Assembly (NCBI GenBank): GCA_037178855.1
Contig: JASJZC010000004.1
Span: forward strand, 558,001 to 622,000
Source of the DNA: Oscheius sp. JU75
Lineage: Eukaryota > Nematoda > Chromadorea > Rhabditida > Rhabditidae
Direction of reading: 5' to 3'
DNA: 64,000 nucleotides
This document shows, in pieces, positions 19,792-30,548 of this stretch. How positions within the stretch are numbered: the stretch's first letter is position 1; each line of letters opens with the position of its first letter. The position numbers and the translations under genes were made by a program. Below the pieces are notes generated by a model. That model was not told where the DNA came from. It was given only the letters and a program-made list of their open reading frames with translations, and did not search any database.

Positions 19792-22123
19792 ATGTCAGCA
19801 GCTGAGGAGGCTGTCGTGAATTTCTTTCTCGACAAATACATCTATCTCCGGCAGGAATGGCTGAAGGCCGTCTTGAACTTTTTGCGCCATAAAGGAGTTG
19901 ATTTTGTGGGTTCTTTCCCCGAATTCACAGTTATTTTTCTCTTTCAGAGCAGAACAGACCTCGTCTGCAATCTAGTCTACGAACAGTGGCTCCATTCAGA
20001 TATGATGGAGACGACGGAAGCGTCAGCGAGTGGCATCGACACCGCGGCCAGACTAACAACGCTTCAAGAACCCCTTATTTTACAGGTTGCTCCCTCTTTC
20101 TAGTCATTTTACCACCCATTTTCAGCTAAAATCGGCCCTAGATGTAGGCATGTCCTTCTATTCCCAGGTCAAATCGTTCACCAACACTTTTGTCGACAAT
20201 TCTGGCTTTGAGGCGCTGACGGAGAATGAGAAAGAAGCCTTCCAGCAGGCTGTAAGTCCAGTATTTTTAAGTGCAGGTCGATTTAGAAGCCGCAAAGAAC
20301 ACTAACACTGCTGCTCACTAACGGAGTCCAAGAATACAACGCCATCGAATTCAAGCCTATACGGGAACTCACATTGATGTCCAAACCTGGGACAAAGGTC
20401 GGGTTTTCATAATTGTTGCCGTTTTGAAGTCATTTTTCGAGGAACACGGTCTGGACACTGCCTCTCTATGTCCATGATTTTTGAAAACCTGCTAAATGCT
20501 CTTCTAAACAACCTTTCATGTTGTTTTCTTCTCAAATAGCTTGTTCAAAAAGTTCACTGCCTCTGTGGGTCGAACCCGGGTCAGGACGGACAAGATCACG
20601 TTCAATGGAAATAGACGCTCGTACAAACTGAAATAGCTGGGGGTGCTCATAGAAAAATGGTTGTCCGAGATTATGCTTTCGACAAATTACATTGTGTTTG
20701 GCCATTTTCTAATATTTTAGTCGGGGTTATCCGTGTAGCTGTGGGTAAAACGTATCTAAACTATAAACCGCGATGGATTCTGGTTGACTGTTTCTCTGCT
20801 TGTGGAATTTTCCGAGACCCCAAAGCAAAGATGACAAGCCAAGAGTTATTGAGGGTTTAGTTGATAAGTCAGTTGTGAGCAGAGCAGCATGGGGAATGTC
20901 GCAGTTTGTGGTAGCTCGACTAGTAAGCTAACTTAAGTTCAAACAAGTGGACCGAAGCCACCGCAGGCTGCTGGAGTATTGTGTTATATCAAGTCTCACG
21001 TGATTGATCTTTTGAGGGTCACTTAACTCCAAAATGAGATTTTTTTATATCCACGGCTGTTCTTCTTGTCTCTGTCTAACAACCTTTTCAGATCTTGTTT
21101 CTCCCGCCAATGAAATGCCGCCGCGGTAGATTCTTCCTCGAGGCAACTAACGTTCAAATACTAGGTATTCTCAGACCTTTCCTCAAATTTTGAATCACAT
21201 CTCCAGGAGGAGAGGTTGAAAGCTACATAGACACTTTCAATCCTGTGAAAGTCATGTCTACTCGCATCGCACAGAAGACGTCAGTAATAAACCCGCCAGT
21301 AGCCGAGCCACCAGCTCCGCCACCACAACGTTCCATCCCAATCTTGCCACCCACGAGCGGCCCGAAGTCCCCGAAAAGGATTCTGGCCAACATTCAGGCC
21401 ATTGAGAGCAGGACGAGACTGGCCGATGTAGCACAGGCACAGAAAGAGCAGAGCTTATTTGAGCTATCCCAAAAACCAGGTTTTCCATTTGGAACATTTT
21501 AAAACCTCGTTTAGAACGAGAACTAGGACCCTTCGGAGACCGAGCCACCCCGGTGAAAGCTACGACGACACTTGATGGAGCAAAACCGCTGCCAGAAATA
21601 AACGAGCAGAAACCGCCGCGTCTATCGGTACGAAATTTTGGAATTTGGTATAAGCATTGGCTCAGAAGAACAAGGAAGACGTCCGCATAAAAGTCGAGCC
21701 CGAAGAGCCTGACATTATTTTCACGCCTGTCCCTCCACCTCCTAAGAAATTGAAACCGGTACGTGTTTTCAAGCCTCCGCGTGTCTGCAAGTTTCAAACC
21801 TGAATTTACTCCTCACTTCCAGACTCCCGAACCCCGGAGAACGTTCAAACTTCTAAATGATAACATTCTTGTCCTGCCGCAAACAAACCAGGGAAAGGTA
21901 CGGTTCTTTATTTTATCCATCCATTATCTTGTTTCCGAGTCTCCAAGCTACCGTGGTAGCCACGGGTCCGGGAGTCCGTAACGAGAAAGGCGAGCTGGTT
22001 CCGCTGTCTGTCCAGATCGGCGACTGCGTCCTTCTCTCCGAAAATGGCGGGACAAAGATCTTTTACGAGAACAAGGAGCACACGATCCTCCGCGAGCAGG
22101 ATCTCCTCGCCGTCTTCAACTAA
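19792..22123 (+). CDS. RMI1-like protein with a C-terminal GroES/HSP10-like domain
   Basis: RMI1 partners BLM and topoisomerase III in dissolving recombination intermediates. Exons: 19792-19905, 19948-20085, 20126-20251, 20287-20397, 21092-21164, 21207-21479, 21515-21627, 21666-21758, 21823-21902 and 21940-22123. The first part has the helical RMI1 N-domain (EWLKAVLNFLRHK, VYEQWLHSDM) and its OB fold (TLLLTNGVQEYNAIEFKPI, LMSKPGTK, FFLEATNVQILGGEVE). A proline-rich linker follows. The last two exons encode a GroES-like domain (ILVLPQTNQGKVRLQATVVA, VGDCVLL-type VQIGDCVLLSENGGTKIFY, REQDLLAVFN). Phases agree across every junction and the GroES part contains no methionine, so it cannot start alone. 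Its N-terminal strand and mobile loop appear missing. An acceptor TTTCCAG directly precedes the ATG. Confidence 0.8.
20455..20640 (-). mobile_element. tRNA-derived SINE-like element, copy 2
   Basis: In the large RMI1 intron. On the minus strand: GACCCGGGTTCGACCCAC (B-box) followed by a body with GCTATTTGAGAAGAAAACAA and AGCATTTAGCAGGT, matching the copy at 36.6 kb. The A-box region is degenerate. Confidence 0.65.
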
Positions 22124-22189
22124 TTTTCCTAGTTTTCCAAAAATTTTACTTTGTTCTTTTTATGGTTACCCTCCTGTGATAGATTTAAG

Positions 22190-22300
22190 TTCATGTAAAT
22201 TTACTTCAAATATAGATCTTCAGATCACTTTGTCACAAGCGGGAGAGAGAAAACCCGTAAGAAAGTATGAAAAGACGCAAACTGGGCTGGGAGCGGGATT
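22190..22300 (+). repeat. Dispersed repeat, copy A
   Basis: Shares TCACAAGCGGG(A)GAGAGAAA, TTTACTTCAAA and TGCAAACTGGG blocks with 25500-25605 in the same order. About 100 bases, no coding content. Directly downstream of the RMI1/HSP10 stop. Confidence 0.6.
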
Positions 22301-22760
22301 ACGGTAGCTTACGGGTCTTACAGGAGCAGCGATTAGTGTCGCATTTGCCTGAAATAACAATTAAATCCGCCATCATTTCAAGGGTTATCGATGGAATCCA
22401 TCCTTCTGCGAGAACAACCGCCATTGGATTTCGAGCTCATTTTTTGGGGTCGATCTACGTAGAAGATTGCCACCAATACGCTAACTCCAAAAGACTACAT
22501 TCGAGGATCGAGATTATGCAAAAAACGGTCTGAAAACGAGGAAAATGCGAAAAGCTGTAATTGAGAGCCCAAAACTCATCCGCTGTTCGAAGAGTCGTTT
22601 AAACTAGCGGGAGTTTGAATGTTTTTAAATTTCTGCAAATAAGAAAGTCTAGTAACTTTTTGCATCTCTCACCGAAAACCACCACATTTATTTCCTTCCC
22701 ACTTTAATACAAAGAAGAAGAAAGTAACTATTCATTAGAAGCCATCAAATTAACAAAAAT

Positions 22761-23692
22761 TCACAGGGAAGAACGGGTACTATCATTGGAGTTGACATGG
22801 CGAGCGGAACGACGAAGTCCGGTGGCCGGGAGCGAAGGTGTAGTGTAGATGCGACGCGGAGCAGCCTTCGTCTTCTTTTTCGGTGGTGGCGTTGCGACTC
22901 TCATGGAGGAGAGCTCCAGTTCGACCTCTTCGCTCGAGACGTCGAAAATGTCGGCAGAGCTTTTTTCGGGCAAGGTTTCAGCTGATTCTTCCAGGACTAT
23001 GGAACAATTCTTCGTCTCTTTATCAGCCAGCAGTTTTTTGAGCTTATACAGCGCAGCGAAGGCGGGGTCTAAAAGACTACAATGAAGAACAAGAGATGAA
23101 CAAAATTACCTCGCTCTGGCAGTGGGACGATGTATTTATCGAATACCTTCATCTTCTTAAAAAGACTGTTTGGCTCTTCCTGAAATTTCATTTTACTTCG
23201 TAAAAATGCAGCAGCTCACGTAGCCCTCAATCCGCCATGTACGATATCTTCTCTGAAGCAGAATCCACTGCTTCTCCAAATCCTCTCCGGTCCCGTCGAG
23301 ATTTAGTTTGACGCGTATATCGTTCCACAGTTTGCTTCTGTATTTTCTATTGGTTCTGTAGTTAGGATCGAGAGGGTCGTAGAGGCAGGGATGGTCTTTG
23401 ATCGCGACCAGCACATCGACGGTGTCCTAGTATAGATTTTGTACATTAAAATCAGCGAGTAAACGTACAAAAGCTTCCAAATCTGAATAAGAAGCTGCCG
23501 TGTTATTCTGCATATCATCCATATCGATGTCGGTTCCGGACTGGGATCTTTTCTGAAAATCAGCTGCACTGCTGGGGAAAAAGAAGAAAGACTTACAAAC
23601 TGATTGTAGTACACTGGATCTTCATCGCTGATATCAGAAAGACCCCGCTGAAGTCTAGAGAGAGAGTTAGTAGACAATGACTCCTGGCTCAT
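22761..23692 (-). CDS. MADF-domain protein
   Basis: Probable DNA-binding transcription regulator. Five exons: 23597-23692, 23469-23552, 23220-23426, 23110-23180 and 22763-23068 (stop at 22761). After an acidic, serine-rich start (MSQESLSTNSLSRLQRG) comes a MADF (Adf-1/SANT-like) domain: DVLVAIKDHPCLYDPLDPNY, then YRSKLWNDIRVKLNL and EKQWILLQRRYRTWR, carrying the three conserved tryptophan positions. The C-terminal half is acidic then basic and proline-rich (TPPPKKKTKAAPRR), ending SARHVNSNDSTRSSL. MADF proteins often pair with a BESS motif for dimerisation; I do not see a clear one. Confidence 0.82.
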
Positions 23693-23828
23693 TGTGCTCG
23701 GAAATCACTTTTGTGTTGAAAAGATAACATGAAGAATACCAAGTCGATAAAGCAAATATTGTAGAGGATGTTTAGCCTCAATGTGTTGGTTTTTGCGAGA
23801 GGGAAGCAATGAGAAATAGAAAACCAGT

Positions 23829-23940
23829 AAACCTTTTACAACGTTTCAGAATTTGCAAAAAACAGTATGAATCCCCGCGTCAGCCTACGGTAATCCTAAA
23901 ATGTTAACTGATCTCGCTGTTCGGCAGCCCATTCCAACAC
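23829..23940 (-). repeat. Inverted partner of the 54.8-kb repeat
   Basis: About 110 bases nearly identical, in reverse, to 54819-54919. Landmarks: GATCTCGCTGTTCGGCAGCC and GTTAACTGATC and CCCCGCGTCAGCCTACGG. It abuts the SAS-6 pseudogene fragment. Confidence 0.85.
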
Positions 23941-23963
23941 ACAGAAGGGACTAATTTGGGTGT

Positions 23964-24200
23964 TGGAAGCGTTTAGGTAACGAGCGACGTTGATCTTGGC
24001 TTCATCTACAGAGAAGACATCACACCGGCCAAGTTTCAGGTCCTTTTTGACATATTCTTCCATGAAAATGTTCCTTTTAGAATCTAGCCAACGACTGGCG
24101 TCTCTCGAGAGACTTTCGCGACGCCATCTGATGTACGCGGTCACAAATTTCCGCCGGAGGAAAAGAAGATGGAAGAGAATCTGGCCGACAAGAAAAGCTT
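23964..24200 (+). pseudogene. Partial SAS-6 pseudogene
   Basis: A near-identical copy of parts of the SAS-6 gene at 53.1-53.6 kb, here on the plus strand. It carries the codons for LGFIYREDITPAKFQ, the following 45-nt intron with its acceptor CCTTTTAG, and LANDWRLSRDF, then jumps directly to a downstream exon (HLMYAVTNLRRR-like, with changes). The intron is retained, so this is a genomic copy, not a processed retrocopy. An internal deletion and a shortened start make it non-functional. Confidence 0.88.
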
Positions 24201-24215
24201 TATTCAAACCGTCTA

Positions 24216-25600
24216 TTCGCCATCTCTCTCTGCTGTCTGAACAAATGTTTTGCTCATGCTAGTCTGAAACAGTTGACCTTAGTCCCATCATCCTTCCGGG
24301 AAGAATTTTGGACTGGCAGCAATGTACATATCTGTAAGGTTAGACATCATTTTCTAGTGATGAAACGAACGAATTAAAAAAAGCGATGAAGAGTTCAAGC
24401 AGAAGAGGACACATACATAGAAACGAGACAGAGAGACAGAAACACAAAGGGACAAAGAGACAGAGGTATTATGCCCGCTCTTTACGTGGAAGATTGAGGT
24501 TTACTGACACCAAGGAAGTGAGTTCTTATGTGTTAAAGCCACCAGACATGTACTTTGGGCCCGTCCGGGTCGGGTCGACATTCAGTACCACTGGCAATCA
24601 GCTGTTTAGGTTTCAAAATGAAATTTTTTTTAACTTTGCAATGTTCTGCAAAGCTGTAGAGCAAAAAAAATGTTACAACTTTGCAAAACATCGCAAGCTA
24701 AAAGGGATTCTCATGACCTCGCACCTTTTTGCGCACCCTCAGCTCTCAGTTTAGGGTCGGCATGTTTTAGGCTGTATTGTTATCAGTTTGCAATCTTTTG
24801 AAGGCTGGAAGAAGGCGAAAAATATGGTTGAGATTCTATTTCAGAAATCAATTTCAGAAGGCAACAAAGATTTTGCTGAGGCAACTCTTCGATGCGTTAG
24901 ACGAAATGAAGAAGCTTCTGAAATCCTTTAATTCTGTCATTTTCCAGAAGTTATCACTCTTACCAATCACTCAAATCGTCGAGGAATTTAATTTTTTGCT
25001 TTATCTGCCTTCCCGCTCCACCATCATCAAAACCATTGTTCCATTCTCCTGGACGCTTTGTAACATGAAATCTCTACAGTAACTCATTTGTTTTCGTTAG
25101 CGCGCCCAGATTCAAGCCAAAGTGAGGCAGTTGGTAAACCAAAACTTGTCTGCTGTTACGTGTGCCGGAGATTGAGAGTATGACTAAGTATCACACTATT
25201 CAGCAACCCGGATAACGTCTACTTCGTTTTCCTAGCATTTATATGCGAAACCGAGACCTCAGACTTCACCTCAAATTTCTGCATGCTGAGCGATTTGCTG
25301 GCATGCTGTACGCGAGTTTTGCATACTTACCACCGTAAGCAATAAAGATATGACATGCCAATGAAGAATTTTGATCGTTTACCCATAATGTTACAGTCCC
25401 TAAAACAATTTAAAGTCTAAAAGAGCAATTTCTGAGACATTCTTGTGAGCACGCGGACCGGCCAGCCTGATAGGAAATTCAGCTCAGCTATCTCCATGGA
25501 ATTAAATCACTGTAGATTTACTTCAAAAAGTGTTCAGATCAATTTGTCACAAGCGGGGAAGAGAAAGCCAGTAAAAGGGATTGAAAGATAGTGCAAACTG
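24216..25600. other. Gap with relic and repeat sequence
   Basis: No supported gene. Around 24630-24700 there are repeated TTGCAA/TTCTGCAAAG words flanking a short A-run. 25500-25605 is the second copy of the repeat at 22190-22300. The rest shows no splice-flanked exon. Confidence 0.5.
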
Positions 25601-25605
25601 GGATG
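25500..25605 (+). repeat. Dispersed repeat, copy B
   Basis: Direct partner of 22190-22300; ends within 12 bases of the NUP50 stop codon. Confidence 0.6.
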
Positions 25606-25616
25606 TGAATGAGGAA

Positions 25617-28513
25617 TTACTTGCTGTTCTCTTCAACGTGTTGCTGGACCTTTTCGGCACTGGCCACATTGGGGAAACGGACGAGGAAGATGCCCATCTC
25701 GGAGGCACTCAGTGGGACGGTCAGCCGCATCTTTTCGCCCTTCTCGTCAGCCTTCGCTATCTTCATCGTCGCGTTGATCAGGGCATTTACCCAGACAGTA
25801 CCTGCAATTCAAATATCAAGCACTTCGTACGAGCATCCATTCATTCGGCATGTTTTCTGCTGTCATAGCGCTCAATGTGCGAGTATCTAATCGGATAGAG
25901 ATCAAGACGATTTTTTTTTTTGACTTTTTGATCTTCTGCAAAATTGCAGCTCTTCTACTGTCCGGGCCAAAGACACATGCGTATTATTATCTCTTAGTTT
26001 TTCTTACACGATAATTGTACTAAAAGTGTAAATAATTCCTCTGAAAGGACCGCAAAATTGCATAAAACAAGCTTTGCCGTTGGGCTGAAAGGTAAATCAA
26101 CGAACGGGTTATACTTTTCTCCATTATTAAGTGGCGTTTATGTGAATGAAAGTAGTTAGAATGTGTAACTTTGTTGCCGAGTTCTACGAAATTCTCACAG
26201 AAATTAAACACAAAAAAGAGACTTACCCATGGTGTTGGCGGCCCGGATAAGTACCGACTTCTTGCCATCAGTCTCCTTCAGATGCATCATTCCGATGCCC
26301 ATTTTCTCGAACTTCTTGTCAACCATCTTGAAGACGGAGCATCTGAATCACGTCTTGTTTAAATAGAGTTATTAAGATTTTAGACAAGTTGTGTTCAAAT
26401 TTAGAGGAGGAAAAACCTACTTTACGGAATAGCTGGCCCCAGGCTCCTCATTTTCCACGACTTCGGCCTTGGGCGGGACATATTCACCCTCCTCGTCCTC
26501 TTTATTCTCCTCAGTTGCTGGAGCAGCCGATCCGAAAGTTAGCCCGCCAGCTGCCGGCGGTTTGGCTCCGAACGTGAGCGCAGGAGATGCTCCCAGTGCC
26601 AGTTTTGGACTAAAAGAAGTATATTTGGACTTACAAAATGGTCAAAAACGCACGCTGCACCACTTCCAAATGTTGGGAAAGTGAGAGTCGGGGGCTTGTC
26701 ACCACTGGCTGGCTGATCGTCCTTTTTGGCTCCAAAGGTCGGGAATGTGATGGTGGTGGGCTTGACAGACTCCTCCTTCTTCTTCTCGTCGCCGCCGAGA
26801 GAACCAAACTGGAACGGCTTGCTGCTGAAAATACAAGTTAGGGGTGAAACGGGACGACTGATTACTCTTCTCCCTCCTTCTTGGCTCCGAAAACGGGGAA
26901 GCTGACGGCCGGCTTCGAAGCAGCAGCATCGGTCGACTCGGTTTTGGACGTGTTGAAGTTGCCGAAGCTGAAGCCGGGCTTTCTGAAAGTATCACGATCG
27001 AGCAGCTGGTCACGGAAACTTGTACTGCTATCACCTTGGTCATCTACCATCTGATTATGCTCGAACATGAGCTTTCAACAGGTCTGTCCTTATTCTCACT
27101 CAGGAAAGGATTGAACTTTTGGAGAAAAGGTGACAAGTCCCATTTAAAAGGGGCAAACTGTTTGGTGTTTGAGGAATTCCAATAGCAGTTTCGTGCGATT
27201 CGTACCTGTTATTCAGTTATAAGGACGGACAAACCCGGTCTGAAACCTTCAAGTATGCAAACAGAAATTTTTTAAGTCATTTCTAGAAAACTGGGAGAGC
27301 CACCTTTCTAAACTCAGCAGCCAGTCAATGGAAACCCGGTCTCTTCTCAGTCCACTTTCACCCTATTTTTATATATGCCAACATATTCTCTTCCGGGCTT
27401 CCTCGCCCCTATCTGTGATAGGTAAGAACAAACAACGACGGGTATTGCGGAAAGTTTCACAGACCAACATAGCTATTGACTAGGTGAAGAACTGGGTAAT
27501 ATTGAGAAACTTACGCAGGTTCAGAGCTGGTCTTCGACCCGAAGAGGATGGGAGACGTGGCCTTGGGCTTTTCGACTGACTCTGTCTCTTTCTTCGCCAC
27601 TTCTTCCACTTTGGATGGTCTAGAAAATGGGTACATCTACATGAACTGGATCCTCAAACTCACTCGACTTCCCTGGTATCGGCCTTTCCAAAAGCAAATG
27701 GCGACTCGTCCTTCTTCTCCAAGCCGGGAGGAAGAACCTCGGCTGCAGGCTTGACGATATTGAAGCGGGGCATGGTTCCTTGATGCGACTCGTCCTTGTG
27801 CTTATCCCAGAATCCGGCCGAGGGTTTCGGGAGCTGGATCGTGACTGGAGGAACTTCAATCGTGTCTAGATTTCTCATTTTTGGAGGATTGAAAATGGAT
27901 AAATTACTGGCAGAGGCATCGCTGCCACGGAAATGAACACTCTCGCGCTCGTTGTTTGGTCCACCGCCTCGGATGACACGTTTTCTGCCGCCTTGTGTGG
28001 ATGGCGGTTCCATTGGAGCCATTTCGGGGGTTTCGGTGGGAGCGATAGCGGAGACATTACTGGAAGTGAATGACCAAATATTTCAGCAACTCAAAGAACT
28101 CACCCCAAACTGAACCGCGGCGGAACTCTGGCCGGCGTAGAGACGGCCACAGAGTCGTTCAGCTTCGACGAATCCTTCGGCAGTCGTCTCCTAGCCTTGG
28201 CAATCTTTCGGTCGCCCCCGTTTTCCTTCAGCGGCCTGTTCTCATCCGTCACGCCGTTCTCCTGCTCGTCTTCCGTCTTCAGACCATACTGTTTTTCCAA
28301 ACCGGCGACATGTTTCAGGTAGGAGCCGACAGTGTCAGACTACAAGAGTTGAATAAGAAATTGGTGTTTGGAGGAACGTACAAAGTCGTAATGAGGACAC
28401 TGCTCGTACCAGATACGAAGAGATTTGAGGAAGTCGCGGTTCAACGTCGACATCTTGTCGTTGAACTGGAGCGTTCGCATTCGGCTCAGCGAAGACTCGT
28501 CTTGGACAGACAT
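25617..28513 (-). CDS. NUP50: NUP50-like nucleoporin with Ran-binding domain
   Basis: Mobile nuclear-pore protein that assists importin recycling. Nine exons: 28382-28513, 28104-28339, 27664-28059, 27515-27619, 26867-26982, 26654-26825, 26421-26609, 26227-26342 and 25617-25801. The order fits NUP50: an N-terminal helix region with a basic KIAKARRRLPKDSS stretch, a low-complexity middle with spaced F.FG-type motifs (PFAFGK, GFSFGNF, FPVFGAKK, FQFGSLGG, FPTFGSG, LTFGSAAP), and a C-terminal RanBD (SVFKMVDKKFEKMGIGMMHL, KKSVLIRAANTMGTVWVNAL, KMRLTVPLSASE). Two convergent lines, the FG spacing and the shortened RanBD, support NUP50 over RanBP3. The start at MSVQDESSL is preferred because a CACAG acceptor lies just upstream. 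Confidence 0.88.
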
Positions 28514-29146
28514 TCTGTGAGATTTACCGTCAAAACGCAGTAAGAGGAGCAAACGAACAGGTAAGTTAACAGCAAGCTCGTGAAATGGATTCAGGGGCAG
28601 AAAATGGGTTTTTATTTTTTACAAAAGAAACAAACTTCTAGTGACAGAGAACTGTTCTAAAAACAGGAGAGAAAGAATGCATTTCATTCAATGCAAAAGA
28701 CTGACGCAAAATAAAAAAAATATGGGTGTACTTCTTATGAAATGCTTGTGTCAGCCGAAATGTTCCATAAAGTCATTTTGTTCGTTTAAATTTTGGGAGC
28801 GTTTAGATCGGAACTGATCATCTGGAAACTGGGTCTGCATGCAGTTTATTTCTGGAGGAACAAAAGTGTTGTGATGAAAGAAATGAGGTATATGCGAAAC
28901 GAGTCCAGTTTACGCCTACAACACGTAAACGAGCTTTGAAAGTCTATTTTCTCCGTTCACCGAGCGGAGAAAGAACTGTTAGATAAGAGACAGAATTGTT
29001 AGTTTGAGTGAAATGACAAGAGAAGAACGAAAAAATACTGATTGGAAGAGAAAACCAGGGGTAAATAGTAACGCAGGAGAGAAAGATCTGGGCCAGTAAC
29101 ATTCTTTATTCGAAAAGAATCTAACTCCCTATGCACAAATGATCAT
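28514..29146. other. Gap upstream of NUP50
   Basis: About 630 bases, A/T-rich, between NUP50's 5' end and the 3' end of the next gene. Apart from the presumed NUP50 promoter I see no gene or repeat. Confidence 0.5.
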
Positions 29147-29831
29147 CTACTTGCGGTTGCGGTAGGACTGGGGAGGACGGATGGCTTCGAAGGCAAAGAC
29201 ATCGGTATAGCAGGCCTGAATGCGTATTTCTTATAGAAAAAATATTGACAGAAACGAACCAGAGCGAAAGAGGAAATGAACAGGACGGCAGAGACTCCGA
29301 GATAAATGTTGAACTTGGACTGGAGCTCGCCATAAACCTGAAAATTGAGATTCTGCTTTGAAAATTCATGATTTCGTAATTCTAGTTCCAAGTGTTTTAC
29401 GACCAGAATGGTGCGTCACAGCTATTTGTCGCTATCTACTTCCGGAAATGAATTTCGAAAGTCTCGCGCAATATAAAAGCCACTAGATTTTTATCTTGAT
29501 CACACCGCCGACTTAGGATTGCTTCTAGTAAGCTGGCGTCTTTTACTCCTCGTAAACATGATCTCATCGCATAATATCAGTGATTCATCTCGCCATTTAC
29601 TCGATCTCCTTCAAAAATGTGAAAAAAAAATCTGACCTGCTGGTATGGCTGGAAAGGAACAGGCGAGAGGTCGAAGGTCACGGGAGGTCCAGGGTTGACT
29701 ACCTGCAAAATGATTTGTAACGTGTACCGCCTCGTCCAACTTACATCGTGACCGCCAGATCCGTTGCGCTTGGTCAGCTGAGGAGCGACACGGCGCAGAG
29801 CCAAGAGGCGAGACACGAAGGCACGATTCAT
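29147..29831 (-). CDS. Small mitochondrial inner-membrane protein, probable respiratory-chain accessory subunit
   Basis: Four exons: 29745-29831, 29637-29702, 29260-29337 and 29147-29215, about 99 residues. The N-terminus (MNRAFVSRLLALRRVAPQLT) is a typical arginine-rich mitochondrial presequence. Then come a proline-rich segment, KFNIYLGVSAVLFISSFAL (one membrane helix) and a charged tail ending PPQSYRNRK. Layout and size fit a cytochrome c oxidase or complex I accessory subunit; the PVPF..Y plus KFN.YLG pattern recalls the small prag01/COX7-like family, but I cannot assign it firmly. A TGTTCCAG acceptor lies five bases before the ATG. Confidence 0.6.
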
Positions 29832-30548
29832 CGTGTCTGGAACAGCGAAATGTTAGTGATGTTTCTTTAGAAAGTGAGGAACAGGAACATGACACAACTT
29901 TTATAGAAAAAGAGCAAAAAAAAAACTAAATTTAAGAGTTCTTCCATTGCGTTCTCTTGGTTTGCATGATCAGCACGTCTAGCTCGCTCTCAAGCATGTA
30001 GTTTGAGACGGATGAGCTTGTAAAAAGACGAGAAATGTGCTAATAAAATTATAAATATCTCCTTTTAAAAAGGGCTCTTCTTTGTCCTTTACAAAATCGA
30101 TATCCACTTTCCTACACTGGTAGCGTCATTTTGCATAAATCTCTTCACACTTTCGGCCACAAAACAGTCAAAACAATAAGGAAGAATTAGCAAAAGTTGA
30201 GGAAATGAATGGGCGGCCCAAACAAGCAAACTTTTGTACGCAATTTTGCGTTTTCTCGCGTCACCTACCGTAATCTGAGACGGCGCTATTTTGCGGAAGA
30301 GCGCATTCGAATTTGATGTCCTTTTGAGCCAGCCATTTTTGCCAAGCTTTGAACGTTTTTCACCTTCCTTCTCCTATTTTTCTGTCAAATAAAGGCAGCG
30401 AGATTAATGAACGAAAAAATAAGAAAGAATTTCTACGCGTTGAGGTACAGAACAAGTGCTGGAATACTTTAGTTTTGACCTTACAAAAGATATTATTTTT
30501 CTTTGCGCAAACGGTCCATTTTGCTCTAAATTTGTCATTTCAGCCACG
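29832..30548. promoter_or_regulatory. Divergent intergenic region
   Basis: About 700 AT-rich bases between the mitochondrial protein gene (-) and NUP98-96 (+). It should hold both promoters. I see no conserved site beyond short T-runs and the NUP98 acceptor CATTTCAG at 30536-30543. Confidence 0.4.

Noticed and set aside
25617-28513. RanBP3 rather than NUP50
   Set aside because: Several F.FG-type motifs and a short terminal RanBD fit NUP50 better.
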